The translations under genes and the position numbers were made by a program. Positions 25,759 to 34,449 of a DNA stretch of 64,000 nt are shown here, piece by piece. The notes below the pieces were generated by a model. It worked only from the letters and a program-made list of their open reading frames with translations, ran no database searches and was not told the origin of the DNA. Source of the stretch: CAWCOU01 sp963797335 (GTDB lineage Bacteria; Pseudomonadota; Gammaproteobacteria; JAURND01); the NCBI GenBank assembly GCA_963797335.1, contig CAWCOU010000006.1:372001-436000 (forward strand), in the 5' to 3' direction. Every line of letters starts with the position of its first letter. Within the stretch, counting starts at the first letter, position 1.

Positions 25759-27117
25759 TTAGTGAGTTTGTGTGGTATGAAAAGCTTTGCTGACAGCGAA
25801 GGCTAATTCTTTGGCGAGGGTGTCGACCTGCGCACCATCCTCACCTTCGACCATAACTCGTATCAGCGGCTCAGTCCCGGAAGCACGTAACAGGATTCGA
25901 CCGGTATTACCCAAGGTTTGTTCCGCTTGTTTCACCAGTCGTTGGATCGTCGGTTCATCCTCTAGAGAAACCGGATGTGATACGGGAACATTGATTAATA
26001 CTTGTGGCAATTTATTCATATTCGCTTTCAATTCGTGCAATGGTTTCCCCGTTTCCAACATCACGCGTACGACTTGCAATGCAGAAATAATGCCATCGCC
26101 GGTGGTGGTTAAACCTAAATTGACGATATGGCCCGAAGGCTCCCCTCCCAATGTCCAACCGGCTTTTTTTAATTCCTCCATCACGTAACGGTCACCGACT
26201 GCTGCCCGAAGGAAATCGATATTGAGGCGCTTCATGGCTTGCTCAAAGCCATAATTGCTCATGACCGTACCGACGATGCCGCCCAATAAGTGATTTTTCT
26301 TTTTATAGTCGCAGGCCATGATAAATAATAATTCATCGCCATCGACAATTTCACCCTTATGGTCAACCATGATGACTCTATCGCCATCGCCATCAAAGGC
26401 AATGCCCAAGTCCGCGTTTTCGGCTAGTACTTGTTGCCGCAATATTTCAGGGTTGGTAGAGCCGCAATTTTCATTGATATTTAAACCATTCGGTTGCGTG
26501 GCACGGCTGATGACCCTGGCACCCAATTCTCGAAAGACGGGCGGGGCCACATGGTAGGTTGCTCCATTGGCGCAATCCACGACGATGGTCAGCCCTTTCA
26601 AACTCAAACCATAGGGCACGGTGCTTTTGCAGAATTCGATGTAGCGGCCGGCTGCGTCTTCGATACGCACGGCTTTGCCTAGTTTGGCCGAATCGACGGT
26701 GACCATGGGTTGTTCCAGCTGTTGCTCTATGGCTTGCTCCATGGCGACGGGGATTTTTACACCATCGATAGAGAAAAATTTGATGCCGTTATCGGCGTAT
26801 AAATTGTGAGAGGCACTGATGACGATACCCGCTTGGGCTCGGAATGTGCGAGTGAGATAGGCGATAGCCGGTGTGGGCATGGGGCCGAGTAAGTGAATGT
26901 CGATACCGGCAGCGGATAGCCCTGCTTCTAACACGGATTCCAACATGTAGCCGGAAATGCGGGTGTCTTTTCCGATTAGCACTTGGCCGCCATTGCCACG
27001 ACCTAACACAACGCCGGCCGCCCAACCCAGCTTGAGGATAAACTCGGGGTTTATTAACGAAGCACCGACTTGGCCGCGTATCCCATCAGTGCCAAAATAT
27101 TTACGTTGTAATGACAT
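25759..27117 (-). CDS. glmM: Phosphoglucosamine mutase
   Basis: A 452-residue enzyme of the alpha-D-phosphohexomutase family that converts glucosamine-6-P to glucosamine-1-P for peptidoglycan and LPS. The phosphoserine loop GIVISASHN, the metal loop DGDGDR, the sugar loop GGEPSGH and the phosphate-binding RASGTEPLIRVM are all present. Complete. Twelve bases upstream of tpiA on the same strand. Confidence 0.97.
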   Translation of the reverse strand: MSLQRKYFGTDGIRGQVGASLINPEFILKLGWAAGVVLGRGNGGQVLIGKDTRISGYMLESVLEAGLSAAGIDIHLLGPMPTPAIAYLTRTFRAQAGIVISASHNLYADNGIKFFSIDGVKIPVAMEQAIEQQLEQPMVTVDSAKLGKAVRIEDAAGRYIEFCKSTVPYGLSLKGLTIVVDCANGATYHVAPPVFRELGARVISRATQPNGLNINENCGSTNPEILRQQVLAENADLGIAFDGDGDRVIMVDHKGEIVDGDELLFIMACDYKKKNHLLGGIVGTVMSNYGFEQAMKRLNIDFLRAAVGDRYVMEELKKAGWTLGGEPSGHIVNLGLTTTGDGIISALQVVRVMLETGKPLHELKANMNKLPQVLINVPVSHPVSLEDEPTIQRLVKQAEQTLGNTGRILLRASGTEPLIRVMVEGEDGAQVDTLAKELAFAVSKAFHTTQTH

Positions 27118-27165
27118 TATTAACTAACTCTTTATATTAAAAAAAGACCCTTCGATCCGCTATAT

Positions 27166-27192
27166 CTCCTTCTCCCACAAGGGGAGAAGGAG
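27166..27192. repeat. Hairpin between folP and glmM
   Basis: Perfect 11-base arms CTCCTTCTCCC (27166-27176) and GGGAGAAGGAG (27182-27192) around ACAAG. On the + strand TTTTAG follows. The same hairpin recurs at 33550-33572, so it belongs to a dispersed family. It fills the 103-base gap between folP and glmM. Confidence 0.65.
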
Positions 27193-27220
27193 TTTTAGTC
27201 GGAGATGAAAATAAAAATTT

Positions 27221-28072
27221 TTAGGATTCTTCGATGGCGGCGACCATTTTTAGGGCCTGTACCGTCGGTTTCACATCATGAGCGCGAATGATAGCAGCAC
27301 CGCGTTGAACTGCAAGCACTGTCGCTGCAATACTGCCTGGTAATCGTTCAGAGACAGGCAAATCTAACAGTTCACCAATGAAGGTTTTGCGCGATACGCC
27401 AATGAGTATGGGCGCCTGCAAAGCTTTAAATTCATCTAAACGAGCCAATAATTGCAAATTCTGTGCCAAATTCTTACCAAAATTGCCGTGACCGATACCC
27501 GGGTCGACGACGATGCGATCGCGGCTAATGCCCGCTTTGATGCAGGCTTCCACACGCTGTTGCAAAAAAGAACGTATGGGGCTGACCGGATCATCAGCCA
27601 ACGTATCGTCAGTGGCTTCAGCGGGCTTGCCAGCGGGATAAAGCATGTGCATCAAGCAAACCGCTGCCTGACTGTTTGCCACCACGGCTAGGCTTTCTGG
27701 ATTCTGCAAGGCACGAACGTCATTGATAAAATGCACCCCCAGGGCAATGGCTTCGCGCATCACTTCCGGTTTGCTGGTATCGATGGAGAGCGGAATAGGT
27801 AGTTCATGACGAAGCGCTTCAATAACCGGCATGACCCGGTCGAGTTCTTCCTGAAGCGAAACGACGGGGTGAACGCCTGGGTTAGTGGGCTCACCGCCAA
27901 TGTCAATAATCGCTGCGCCATCCTTCCATAGCTGTATCGCATGACGTATGGCTTGTTCTTTATCGAGATGGCGGCCCGTCTCCGCAAAAGAATTCGGCGT
28001 CACATTGACTATGCCCATCACCTGTGGGCGGGTGATGTCGAGTTTTTTACCCGCGCAATTTACTTCATTCAC
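27221..28072 (-). CDS. folP: Dihydropteroate synthase
   Basis: A 283-residue TIM-barrel enzyme that joins p-aminobenzoate to the pterin diphosphate in folate synthesis, the target of sulfonamides. Motifs: MGIVNVTPNSFAETG, GAAIIDIGGEPTNPG, SIDTSKPEV, INDVRAL, VDPGIGHGNFGK, GVSRKTFIG and RAHDV. GGEPTNPG replaces the commoner GGESTRPG. It lies between ftsH and glmM, the standard gammaproteobacterial order. Confidence 0.95.
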   Translation of the reverse strand: MNEVNCAGKKLDITRPQVMGIVNVTPNSFAETGRHLDKEQAIRHAIQLWKDGAAIIDIGGEPTNPGVHPVVSLQEELDRVMPVIEALRHELPIPLSIDTSKPEVMREAIALGVHFINDVRALQNPESLAVVANSQAAVCLMHMLYPAGKPAEATDDTLADDPVSPIRSFLQQRVEACIKAGISRDRIVVDPGIGHGNFGKNLAQNLQLLARLDEFKALQAPILIGVSRKTFIGELLDLPVSERLPGSIAATVLAVQRGAAIIRAHDVKPTVQALKMVAAIEES

Positions 28073-28080
28073 AAATTACT

Positions 28081-30045
28081 CTACTTATCGTTCTTAGGCT
28101 CAACCTGGCTCCTAGCCTCCTCCGGGTTCTTAAGCTCATCCGGATTCTTAGGTTCCTCGTTGCTACTGGTCTCTTTGCTAATATCCGACAACTCTTTTAC
28201 CTCAATGGTATGGGTTTCTTCGTTCCAATCCTTCGGTGGTCGCGCAGGCTTACCGGACATGACGTCTTTAATTTGCGTCTCATCGATGGTCTCGTATTTG
28301 ATCAGCGCTTCCGCCATCAAATGCAGGGTCGGCGTATTTTCTTGCAGTATGCGACGCGCATTTTGATAGTTTCTGTCGATAATGACTCGAATTTCCTCAT
28401 CGATCACCAAGGCCGTCGCTTCGGATACTTCATTACGCTTAGTCATGGCGCGGCCTAGAAAAACCTCGCCTTCCTCTTCGCCATAGGTTAAAGGGCCCAA
28501 TTTATCGGATAACCCCCATTTGGTCACCATGTTGCGAGCAATTTCCGTGGCGCGCTCGATATCGTTGGAGGCGCCAGTAGTCACATGATCCAAGCCAAAA
28601 ATCATCTCTTCGGCAAGCCGTCCGCCGAATAAACTGGCGATTTGACTTTCTAAGCGTCGGCGAGAAAAGCTGTAGCGATCTTCTTCCGGTAAGAACATGG
28701 TGACGCCCAGGGCACGGCCGCGTGGAATAATGCTGACCTTATAAACAGGATCGTGATCGGGAACGGTTAGACCGACAATGGCGTGGCCGGCTTCGTGGTA
28801 GGCTGTCAATTTTTTCTGCGCTTCGGTCATGACCATGGAGCGACGCTCAGCGCCCATCATGATTTTATCTTTCGCTCGTTCAAATTCTTCCATATTGACG
28901 AGCTTGCGGTTATCACGGGCTGCAAACAAGGCGGCTTCGTTCACCAAATTGGCTAAGTCAGCGCCCGAAAATCCCGGAGTTCCCCTGGCGATAGCGGCCG
29001 GTTTCACATCCTCGGCCAACGGCACTTTCTTCATATGCACAACTAGAATTTGCTCACGACCTCGGATATCGGGTAAGGGCACCACGACTTGGCGATCGAA
29101 TCGGCCGGGCCGCAATAAAGCCGGGTCTAACACATCCGGACGGTTGGTGGCCGCCATGACTATTACCCCTTCCTTGCCTTCAAAACCGTCCATTTCTACC
29201 AATAATTGGTTAAGGGTTTGTTCTCGCTCATCATGCCCGCCGCCCAAGCCAGCGCCGCGATGGCGACCAACGGCATCAATTTCGTCGATAAAAATAATGC
29301 ACGGTGCATGTTTTTTGGCTTGATCGAACATATCGCGCACCCGCGATGCGCCGACGCCCACAAACATTTCCACAAAATCGGAACCTGAAATCGTAAAAAA
29401 TGGGACTTTGGCTTCACCTGCCACGGCTTTGGCTAATAAGGTTTTACCAGTTCCGGGTGCGCCCACCAACAACACACCGCACGGAATTTTGCCGCCTAGC
29501 TTTTGGAATTTACCGGGGTCTTTAAGGAATTCCACGAGCTCTTGTACTTCCTCTTTCGCTTCGCTGACGCCGGCAACATCGGCAAACGTCACTTTGACTT
29601 GATCTTCATTGAGCATGCGTGCGCGGCTGCGCCCAAACGACATCGGCCCACCGCGGCCACTACCGCCGCCTTGCATTTGTCGCATGAAAAATACCCAGAC
29701 GCCAATTAATAACAGCATGGGGAACCAATTAATGAAAATTCGCATCAACAGCCCTTCTTGCTCCGGCGGTCTACCGGTGACGTTGACGCCTTTTTTAATT
29801 AATTCGCCGATGAGGTATTGATCGTTTGCCATCGGCATGTAGGTGGTAAAGTGCGAGTTGTTGCGGGTGGTGCCTTCAATCGATTGATCGGCGATGGTGA
29901 CACTGGAGACGTTGCCCTGCTCTACGGATTGCAAAAATTGCGAATAGGTTAACTTGTCACCCGCTTCTTTTCGGGTGCCAAAATTGCTGAAAATGATAAC
30001 CAAAATAACGCCAATGATAATCCATAACAATAAATTCTTCGCCAT
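28081..30045 (-). CDS. ftsH: ATP-dependent zinc metalloprotease FtsH
   Basis: A 654-residue inner-membrane AAA+ protease. Two N-terminal helices flank a periplasmic domain; then Walker A GAPGTGKT, Walker B IIFIDEID, SRH region with NRPDVLDPALLRPGRFDR, and the zinc site HEAGH. It degrades membrane proteins and regulators such as LpxC. The tail after the protease domain is rich in Glu, Pro and Asn. Complete; rlmE lies 43 bases upstream. Confidence 0.97.
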   Translation of the reverse strand: MAKNLLLWIIIGVILVIIFSNFGTRKEAGDKLTYSQFLQSVEQGNVSSVTIADQSIEGTTRNNSHFTTYMPMANDQYLIGELIKKGVNVTGRPPEQEGLLMRIFINWFPMLLLIGVWVFFMRQMQGGGSGRGGPMSFGRSRARMLNEDQVKVTFADVAGVSEAKEEVQELVEFLKDPGKFQKLGGKIPCGVLLVGAPGTGKTLLAKAVAGEAKVPFFTISGSDFVEMFVGVGASRVRDMFDQAKKHAPCIIFIDEIDAVGRHRGAGLGGGHDEREQTLNQLLVEMDGFEGKEGVIVMAATNRPDVLDPALLRPGRFDRQVVVPLPDIRGREQILVVHMKKVPLAEDVKPAAIARGTPGFSGADLANLVNEAALFAARDNRKLVNMEEFERAKDKIMMGAERRSMVMTEAQKKLTAYHEAGHAIVGLTVPDHDPVYKVSIIPRGRALGVTMFLPEEDRYSFSRRRLESQIASLFGGRLAEEMIFGLDHVTTGASNDIERATEIARNMVTKWGLSDKLGPLTYGEEEGEVFLGRAMTKRNEVSEATALVIDEEIRVIIDRNYQNARRILQENTPTLHLMAEALIKYETIDETQIKDVMSGKPARPPKDWNEETHTIEVKELSDISKETSSNEEPKNPDELKNPEEARSQVEPKNDK

Positions 30046-30088
30046 ATTTACAGCCCATTGAATGTGAATCGCCGCCCTTGGGCGGGAG

Positions 30089-30712
30089 TTATTGGTTAAA
30101 ACCCATCCCTACAAAATAGATTTCATTGGAACGCGATCGTGAGGCTTTGGGTTTACGGATTTTAACGTGAGAGAAAAATTTTCGTAATTCTTTGAGAAAT
30201 TCATCGGATCCACAACCCTGAAAAACTTTCACCAGGAAATGACCTCCTGGCTTTAATACTTGTATAGCCAATGCCAAGGCCAGCTCGGCCAGGTGCATGG
30301 AACGTGGTTGGTCTATAGCCCCTACACCACTCATATTGGGTGCCATATCAGACATTACAAGGTCAATGGGGCAATTGTCAATGCAGGTTAATAATTGCGA
30401 TAAGGTTTGTTCTTCGCTGAAATCACCCTGAATAAACTCCACTCCGGTGACAGGCTCCATTGGTAAAATATCCACCGCGATCACCCTGCCCTTCTCCCCT
30501 AAGCGCTTTTTTGCCGCCATCGCCCAGCTACCTGGGGTAGCGCCCAGATCGACCACCTGCATGCCTGGCTGTAATAATTGCTTATCTTTCTCCACGATTT
30601 CCAGCAGTTTAAAGGCGGCACGGGATCGGTAACCCAGCTGTTTGGCCTGCTTGACGTAAAAATCATTGGCGTGCTCACAAAGCCAGCGGGCACTACTGTT
30701 GGATCGTTTCAT
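30089..30712 (-). CDS. rlmE: 23S rRNA (uridine-2'-O)-methyltransferase RlmE
   Basis: A 207-residue FtsJ/RrmJ-type SAM-dependent methyltransferase that modifies U2552 of 23S rRNA. It has VVDLGATPGSWAMAAKKRLG (SAM loop), LVMSDMAPNMSG with the catalytic Asp, and GGHFLVKVFQG with the catalytic Lys. The rlmE-ftsH order is conserved in gammaproteobacteria. It diverges from the TerC gene across an 87-base gap. Confidence 0.95.
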   Translation of the reverse strand: MKRSNSSARWLCEHANDFYVKQAKQLGYRSRAAFKLLEIVEKDKQLLQPGMQVVDLGATPGSWAMAAKKRLGEKGRVIAVDILPMEPVTGVEFIQGDFSEEQTLSQLLTCIDNCPIDLVMSDMAPNMSGVGAIDQPRSMHLAELALALAIQVLKPGGHFLVKVFQGCGSDEFLKELRKFFSHVKIRKPKASRSRSNEIYFVGMGFNQ

Positions 30713-30799
30713 CGCGAATTTCTTTCGGGTTGTACGCAGTCATTATTGGCAAGTATACTGTTAATCTAGCGTATAACTCAATCGGGAGAGCAAGCCTAG

Positions 30800-31522
30800 A
30801 TGATAGCTATGGATGTTGCCACTATTTGGAGTGGCCTGGTCAGCCTCGTGACGCTTACCCTGTTAGAGGTCGTGTTGGGGGTTGATAATTTGGTGTTCAT
30901 CAGCATTGTGAGCAGTCGTTTACCTGTGGAACAGCAAAAAATAGCCAGACGCTTGGGTCTGTTGCTGGCATTGGTGACCCGCCTGCTCTTATTGGCCGGG
31001 GTGGTCTGGATCATTGGCCTGCAAAGGCCTTTTCTTTTTATCGGGGAATGGGCGCTCTCCGCCCGAGATTTGTTTATGCTGGCGGGCGGGGCTTTTCTGG
31101 TTTTTAAGGGCACTGTCGAAATTCATACTGAATTTGAACCGACTCATACCGATAAACGGCTGCGTAAATTAGCCGGCCTGCCTGCCACTATTATACAAAT
31201 TGGCCTGTTTGATATTATTTTTTCACTGGACAGCGTGTTAACCGCCATTGGTTTGACGCAACATTATTTTATTATGGCCATTGCCATCACCATTGCCATT
31301 ATTGTCATGCTCGTCGCCAGCGAGCCCCTCAGCCGATTCGTTAACACCCACCCCACCGTAAAAATGCTGGCTTTGAGTTTTTTATTACTCATTGGTGTGG
31401 TGCTAATCGCCGACGGGCTCCATTTCCATATTCCGAGAGGCTATATTTATTTTGCCGTGTGCTATTCCCTGTTAGTGGAAGCTTTGAATAACCTGATACG
31501 CCGTAGAAGGAAGAAAACCTAA
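30800..31522 (+). CDS. TerC-family integral membrane protein
   Basis: A 240-residue protein with about seven hydrophobic helices. The TerC signature is clear: LEVVLGVDNLVFISIVSSRL near residues 21-40 and DIIFSLDSVLTAIGLTQH near 140-157, each with the conserved Asp in the membrane. Family members are linked to metal (manganese) export or metal protection at secretion. The start follows GGGAGA; TATACT and TATAAC at 30754-30770 could be -10 elements in the divergent gap with rlmE. Confidence 0.88.
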   Translation: MIAMDVATIWSGLVSLVTLTLLEVVLGVDNLVFISIVSSRLPVEQQKIARRLGLLLALVTRLLLLAGVVWIIGLQRPFLFIGEWALSARDLFMLAGGAFLVFKGTVEIHTEFEPTHTDKRLRKLAGLPATIIQIGLFDIIFSLDSVLTAIGLTQHYFIMAIAITIAIIVMLVASEPLSRFVNTHPTVKMLALSFLLLIGVVLIADGLHFHIPRGYIYFAVCYSLLVEALNNLIRRRRKKT

Positions 31523-31612
31523 TTCATTTTTAATAACGTGTCGATCCCATAGCCCAGGGGGACTTAACTTAATAATATTAAAATTCATCCCTTTCCTATT
31601 TGGAGTTTTATC

Positions 31613-32845
31613 ATGGATAAAGTGTTAGATGAGAAAATGAATCGCATCCGCGCAACTGCAAAGGCTTATCAAGAGACTGAAAAAAAACTTAACCAGGAAA
31701 TGGGTAAGTTGGAAGAATGGGCTAAAACAATTTATCATGCAAGCAATCAGCCATTACAAAAAAAGGATCCAGATCTACAAGATTACGAGCAAAAAATATC
31801 TAGGATTGGCAATCTTCTTCAAGAGGATCTATTAGTCAGCGAAGATCAGAAGCGATCAGTAGCAGAGTTAAAAATAAATAAAAAACCTTTATTACAGTTA
31901 GAGATAGTAACTGTTCCTAAGTACCAATATCCAACAAAAGTGTTGAGGGGATCGATTGCTATACTTCGGGGTCTTATGTACTTTGAGTATCGTATTAATC
32001 TTTGTCTTTTACAAAAAGGTTTATTACCCGTTGATAATGCCTTACGACTTTGCCTTGAACTTTACGTATCTCCATTAAGATTTAATCAGATTTTAAAAGT
32101 TACTCTTCGTAGATTCATGCTAGCTGCTAGAACTTATTTAGGTAAAAATTTTAAGCAGCAGCGAGATAGATATGGAAATATCATACCATTTGCTGAAGAT
32201 TACCTTACTTTAAGAACAGAAGGCTTAAAAAAACTTCCTGAGCATAAATTTGAATATGGGAAACCGGAAATTTTACAGTTTTTATTCCAAGAAATTGTAG
32301 ACACACAACCAGGCAGCCACGATACTATGCTAGAAAAACTAGTTAAGGCGGTTGATCATGCTGCGCGAGCACGAAAGTGCCACAGTGCTTATACTAAAGA
32401 TCACTTTTTCAAGCGTCATGGTCGGGTCGGGAACATCATAGATAATCTTTTGAATGGTTTAATTGAAACTTCCGCAGTTGCTTCTCCTTTTAATGACGGA
32501 ACATTTATGTATTATTTCAAAGTACACCCCGCAGCACCAACATTATTACCGACGTATTTAACAAGAGCCCAGTTTGAAGAATTTATAGCGTTTTTTGAGA
32601 ACGACAATATACATTTTCTCCGTAAACTATCTTTAGCCAAGGAATGGAAATGGGATCTAGCGCCTTTCAAGAAAATTGCAACCGCGCCAGAATTAGAGAC
32701 CTGCCGTCTTCCTGAAGATGTTAATGGTATTGTGCTTGATTACATGTATGGACCAACCGTTTTTTTTAAACAGCCGTCCTCTACTGCATCATCCAGTACA
32801 GATAGTGTTGCGAAAGAACCACAAAAAGGACATAGCCTGAGTTAA
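31613..32845 (+). CDS. Orphan 410-residue protein
   Basis: Not recognised. The N-terminal 100 residues are charged and probably coiled coil (TAKAYQETEKKLNQEMGKLE). The middle is helical and basic, with no clear membrane segment or known catalytic motif. The last 25 residues are Ser/Thr/Lys-rich (SSTASSSTDSV), a type of tail seen in Dot/Icm effectors of Legionellales, but this alone does not prove secretion. Start supported by TTGGAG nine bases upstream. It stands alone between terC and a broken gene, and is more AT-rich than the neighbouring core genes. Confidence 0.65.
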   Translation: MDKVLDEKMNRIRATAKAYQETEKKLNQEMGKLEEWAKTIYHASNQPLQKKDPDLQDYEQKISRIGNLLQEDLLVSEDQKRSVAELKINKKPLLQLEIVTVPKYQYPTKVLRGSIAILRGLMYFEYRINLCLLQKGLLPVDNALRLCLELYVSPLRFNQILKVTLRRFMLAARTYLGKNFKQQRDRYGNIIPFAEDYLTLRTEGLKKLPEHKFEYGKPEILQFLFQEIVDTQPGSHDTMLEKLVKAVDHAARARKCHSAYTKDHFFKRHGRVGNIIDNLLNGLIETSAVASPFNDGTFMYYFKVHPAAPTLLPTYLTRAQFEEFIAFFENDNIHFLRKLSLAKEWKWDLAPFKKIATAPELETCRLPEDVNGIVLDYMYGPTVFFKQPSSTASSSTDSVAKEPQKGHSLS

Positions 32846-32935
32846 CTACCCACGTCATCCCGAGCACCGCATGTCATGTATGACGTGGGTGCGCCCAGGT
32901 GACGTGATGAGTTACGTCGTTAGAAGGAAGAAGAT

Positions 32936-33525
32936 CTAGCCCATTTTTAATGAAATGGCTACTTGCTCCACTTCTTGACCATCCTTTTGTGTTACCACCC
33001 TTACTTCTGGCGGTGGGGAAGCAACGGAGCTGCGCGAAGAAGAATTTCCTACAATAGGCGTTGCAGCAGGAGGGGTTCGTTTTTTCTCGTCAATCGTTTC
33101 AATTGCGCTATCCGCTCCAGCAGAGGGAATCTTAAATCCTTGCGCAAAGGCCTCATCTATTGCTTTTTCTCCTGCAATTTCCTTCAAGGCTTTTACAAAT
33201 GATGTTTTTTGAAATTCATCTATTGATAAAACTGGGGGAGGAAAAACCGAAAAAAAACCCTGGTAATTAAGGGATTTTTTTGTTTTTGTTTGGCTTCTTT
33301 GTATACTTCGTTTGGTGGCTGCGCATATTCTGCAATCAATCTCTTCAAAACTTTAGGACAGGAGGGAAGAGAATCATCTAGAACATTCAATAACGGAGTA
33401 TCTTCCAGCTGCTTATAAAGTGCAGCGATATAGGCATCGTGATATTCCAGCAAAATGTTGTCTTTATGAAACAAGTTTAATAAAAGCTGATTAGCCTCAT
33501 CTGCCTTCTTTTCTTGCTCTTTTTA
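32936..33525 (-). pseudogene. Broken orphan gene (frameshift in T8 run, no start)
   Basis: Two minus-strand frames make one protein: the upstream part reads KEQEKKADEANQLLLNLF then NILLEYHDAYIAALYKQ; a frameshift in the T8 run near 33248-33255 leads to PPPVLSIDEFQKTSFVKAL and FKIPSAGADSAIETID. One extra T would join them. An in-frame stop just before KEQEKK and lack of a start codon suggest the N-terminus is lost. The end is Pro/Ser-rich. No family recognised; possibly a former effector. Confidence 0.5.
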
Positions 33526-33529
33526 TTTA

Positions 33530-33690
33530 CCCCTCATCCGCCTTCGGCACCTTCTCCCACAAGGGGAGAAGGAGTTTTTTTCCTTAAGTTGACGCCTATG
33601 CCCACAAGGGGAGAAGGATATTTATTAAGATGTTCTCCTTAGGTTAACGCCTATGCCCACGAGGGGGAGAAGAAATCTTTTCTGCTTGTG
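33530..33690. repeat. Array of CTTCTCCCACAAGGGGAGAAG-type hairpins
   Basis: A perfect hairpin CCTTCTCCC-ACAAG-GGGAGAAGG at 33550-33572 followed by a T-run, then two diverged copies of GCCTATGCCCACAAGGGGAG at about 33595-33670. The stretch 33526-33934 otherwise contains no convincing gene. The first hairpin plus T-run could act as a terminator on the + strand. Confidence 0.6.
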
Positions 33691-33934
33691 TATAAACTGA
33701 TGGCATGGATGCCGACGTTATTTATGGGTGATGATATGGATGAATTCTTGCCCCCCTTGGAGTACACGCTCCCAGGAGAAAATTAAAGAAAAATTAAAAT
33801 TCATGACTTTAACATCAAAATCGTGTAATATCTAATTGAAAGAATGTATCGCATAAGGATGTTGCGTTGGTTGATCATCGTATTTATATTTTTAGTATGG
33901 GTTAATATTATGTGTGTAACAAAGGAGAGTTTAC

Positions 33935-34396
33935 ATGGTCAAGAAAATTTTTATTCCCGTCGTCATTTTACTATCTATTGGCTTCCAATCGATTTTCGCT
34001 AGCACTGTCACGCTTGTCAATCACTTTCCTCACTCTATCCAGTTCGTCGTCGTGAATAATAATTACACTCCTAATTTCAGTGAGCAATTCACATTAGGTC
34101 AAGGCGAGCAGGTTACGTCTGACGTACTGGTTTCGGGGCATGAATGCGACTCCTCTCCTTTCAATAGTCCTGCCACTTATTTCCAAGGTACTGTCGGTCA
34201 TAACCAAGAACCACTGGATGTATTTTTCGGTGTCGAAAGGGGTTGTGGTCCGGCAAAAAATGCGGATTCGTTGGTGGATATTAGCGGTTTTAATGATACG
34301 GGAATTGCGTATTCTTGGAAAAATAACCGAGAGAATGCGATTGTTACTTTTTGCTTGCCCCAAATTTATAGGGCGAATGGCAATAAGTGTGATTAA
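33935..34396 (+). CDS. Small exported protein, unknown
   Basis: A 153-residue protein with a clear Sec signal peptide: KK, a hydrophobic core (IFIPVVILLSIGFQSI) and FAS before the mature part. The mature protein is about 130 residues, has four cysteines (in HECDSS, RGCGPA, TFCLP and NKCD) that could form two disulfides, and alternates hydrophobic and polar residues like a beta-sandwich. A strong ribosome-binding site AAAGGAGAG precedes the start. No family recognised. Likely periplasmic or secreted. Confidence 0.72.
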   Translation: MVKKIFIPVVILLSIGFQSIFASTVTLVNHFPHSIQFVVVNNNYTPNFSEQFTLGQGEQVTSDVLVSGHECDSSPFNSPATYFQGTVGHNQEPLDVFFGVERGCGPAKNADSLVDISGFNDTGIAYSWKNNRENAIVTFCLPQIYRANGNKCD

Positions 34397-34449
34397 TTTT
34401 ATCCCCTAGGAGCGCGGACGCTACCAGGGGATGAAAATTCCTTTGCTAT

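Noticed and set aside
33844..34002. 52-codon frame with a hydrophobic start (MYRIRMLRWLIIVFIFLVWV)
   Set aside because: It overlaps the secreted-protein gene in another frame and has no ribosome-binding site; probably the by-product of the AT-rich leader.
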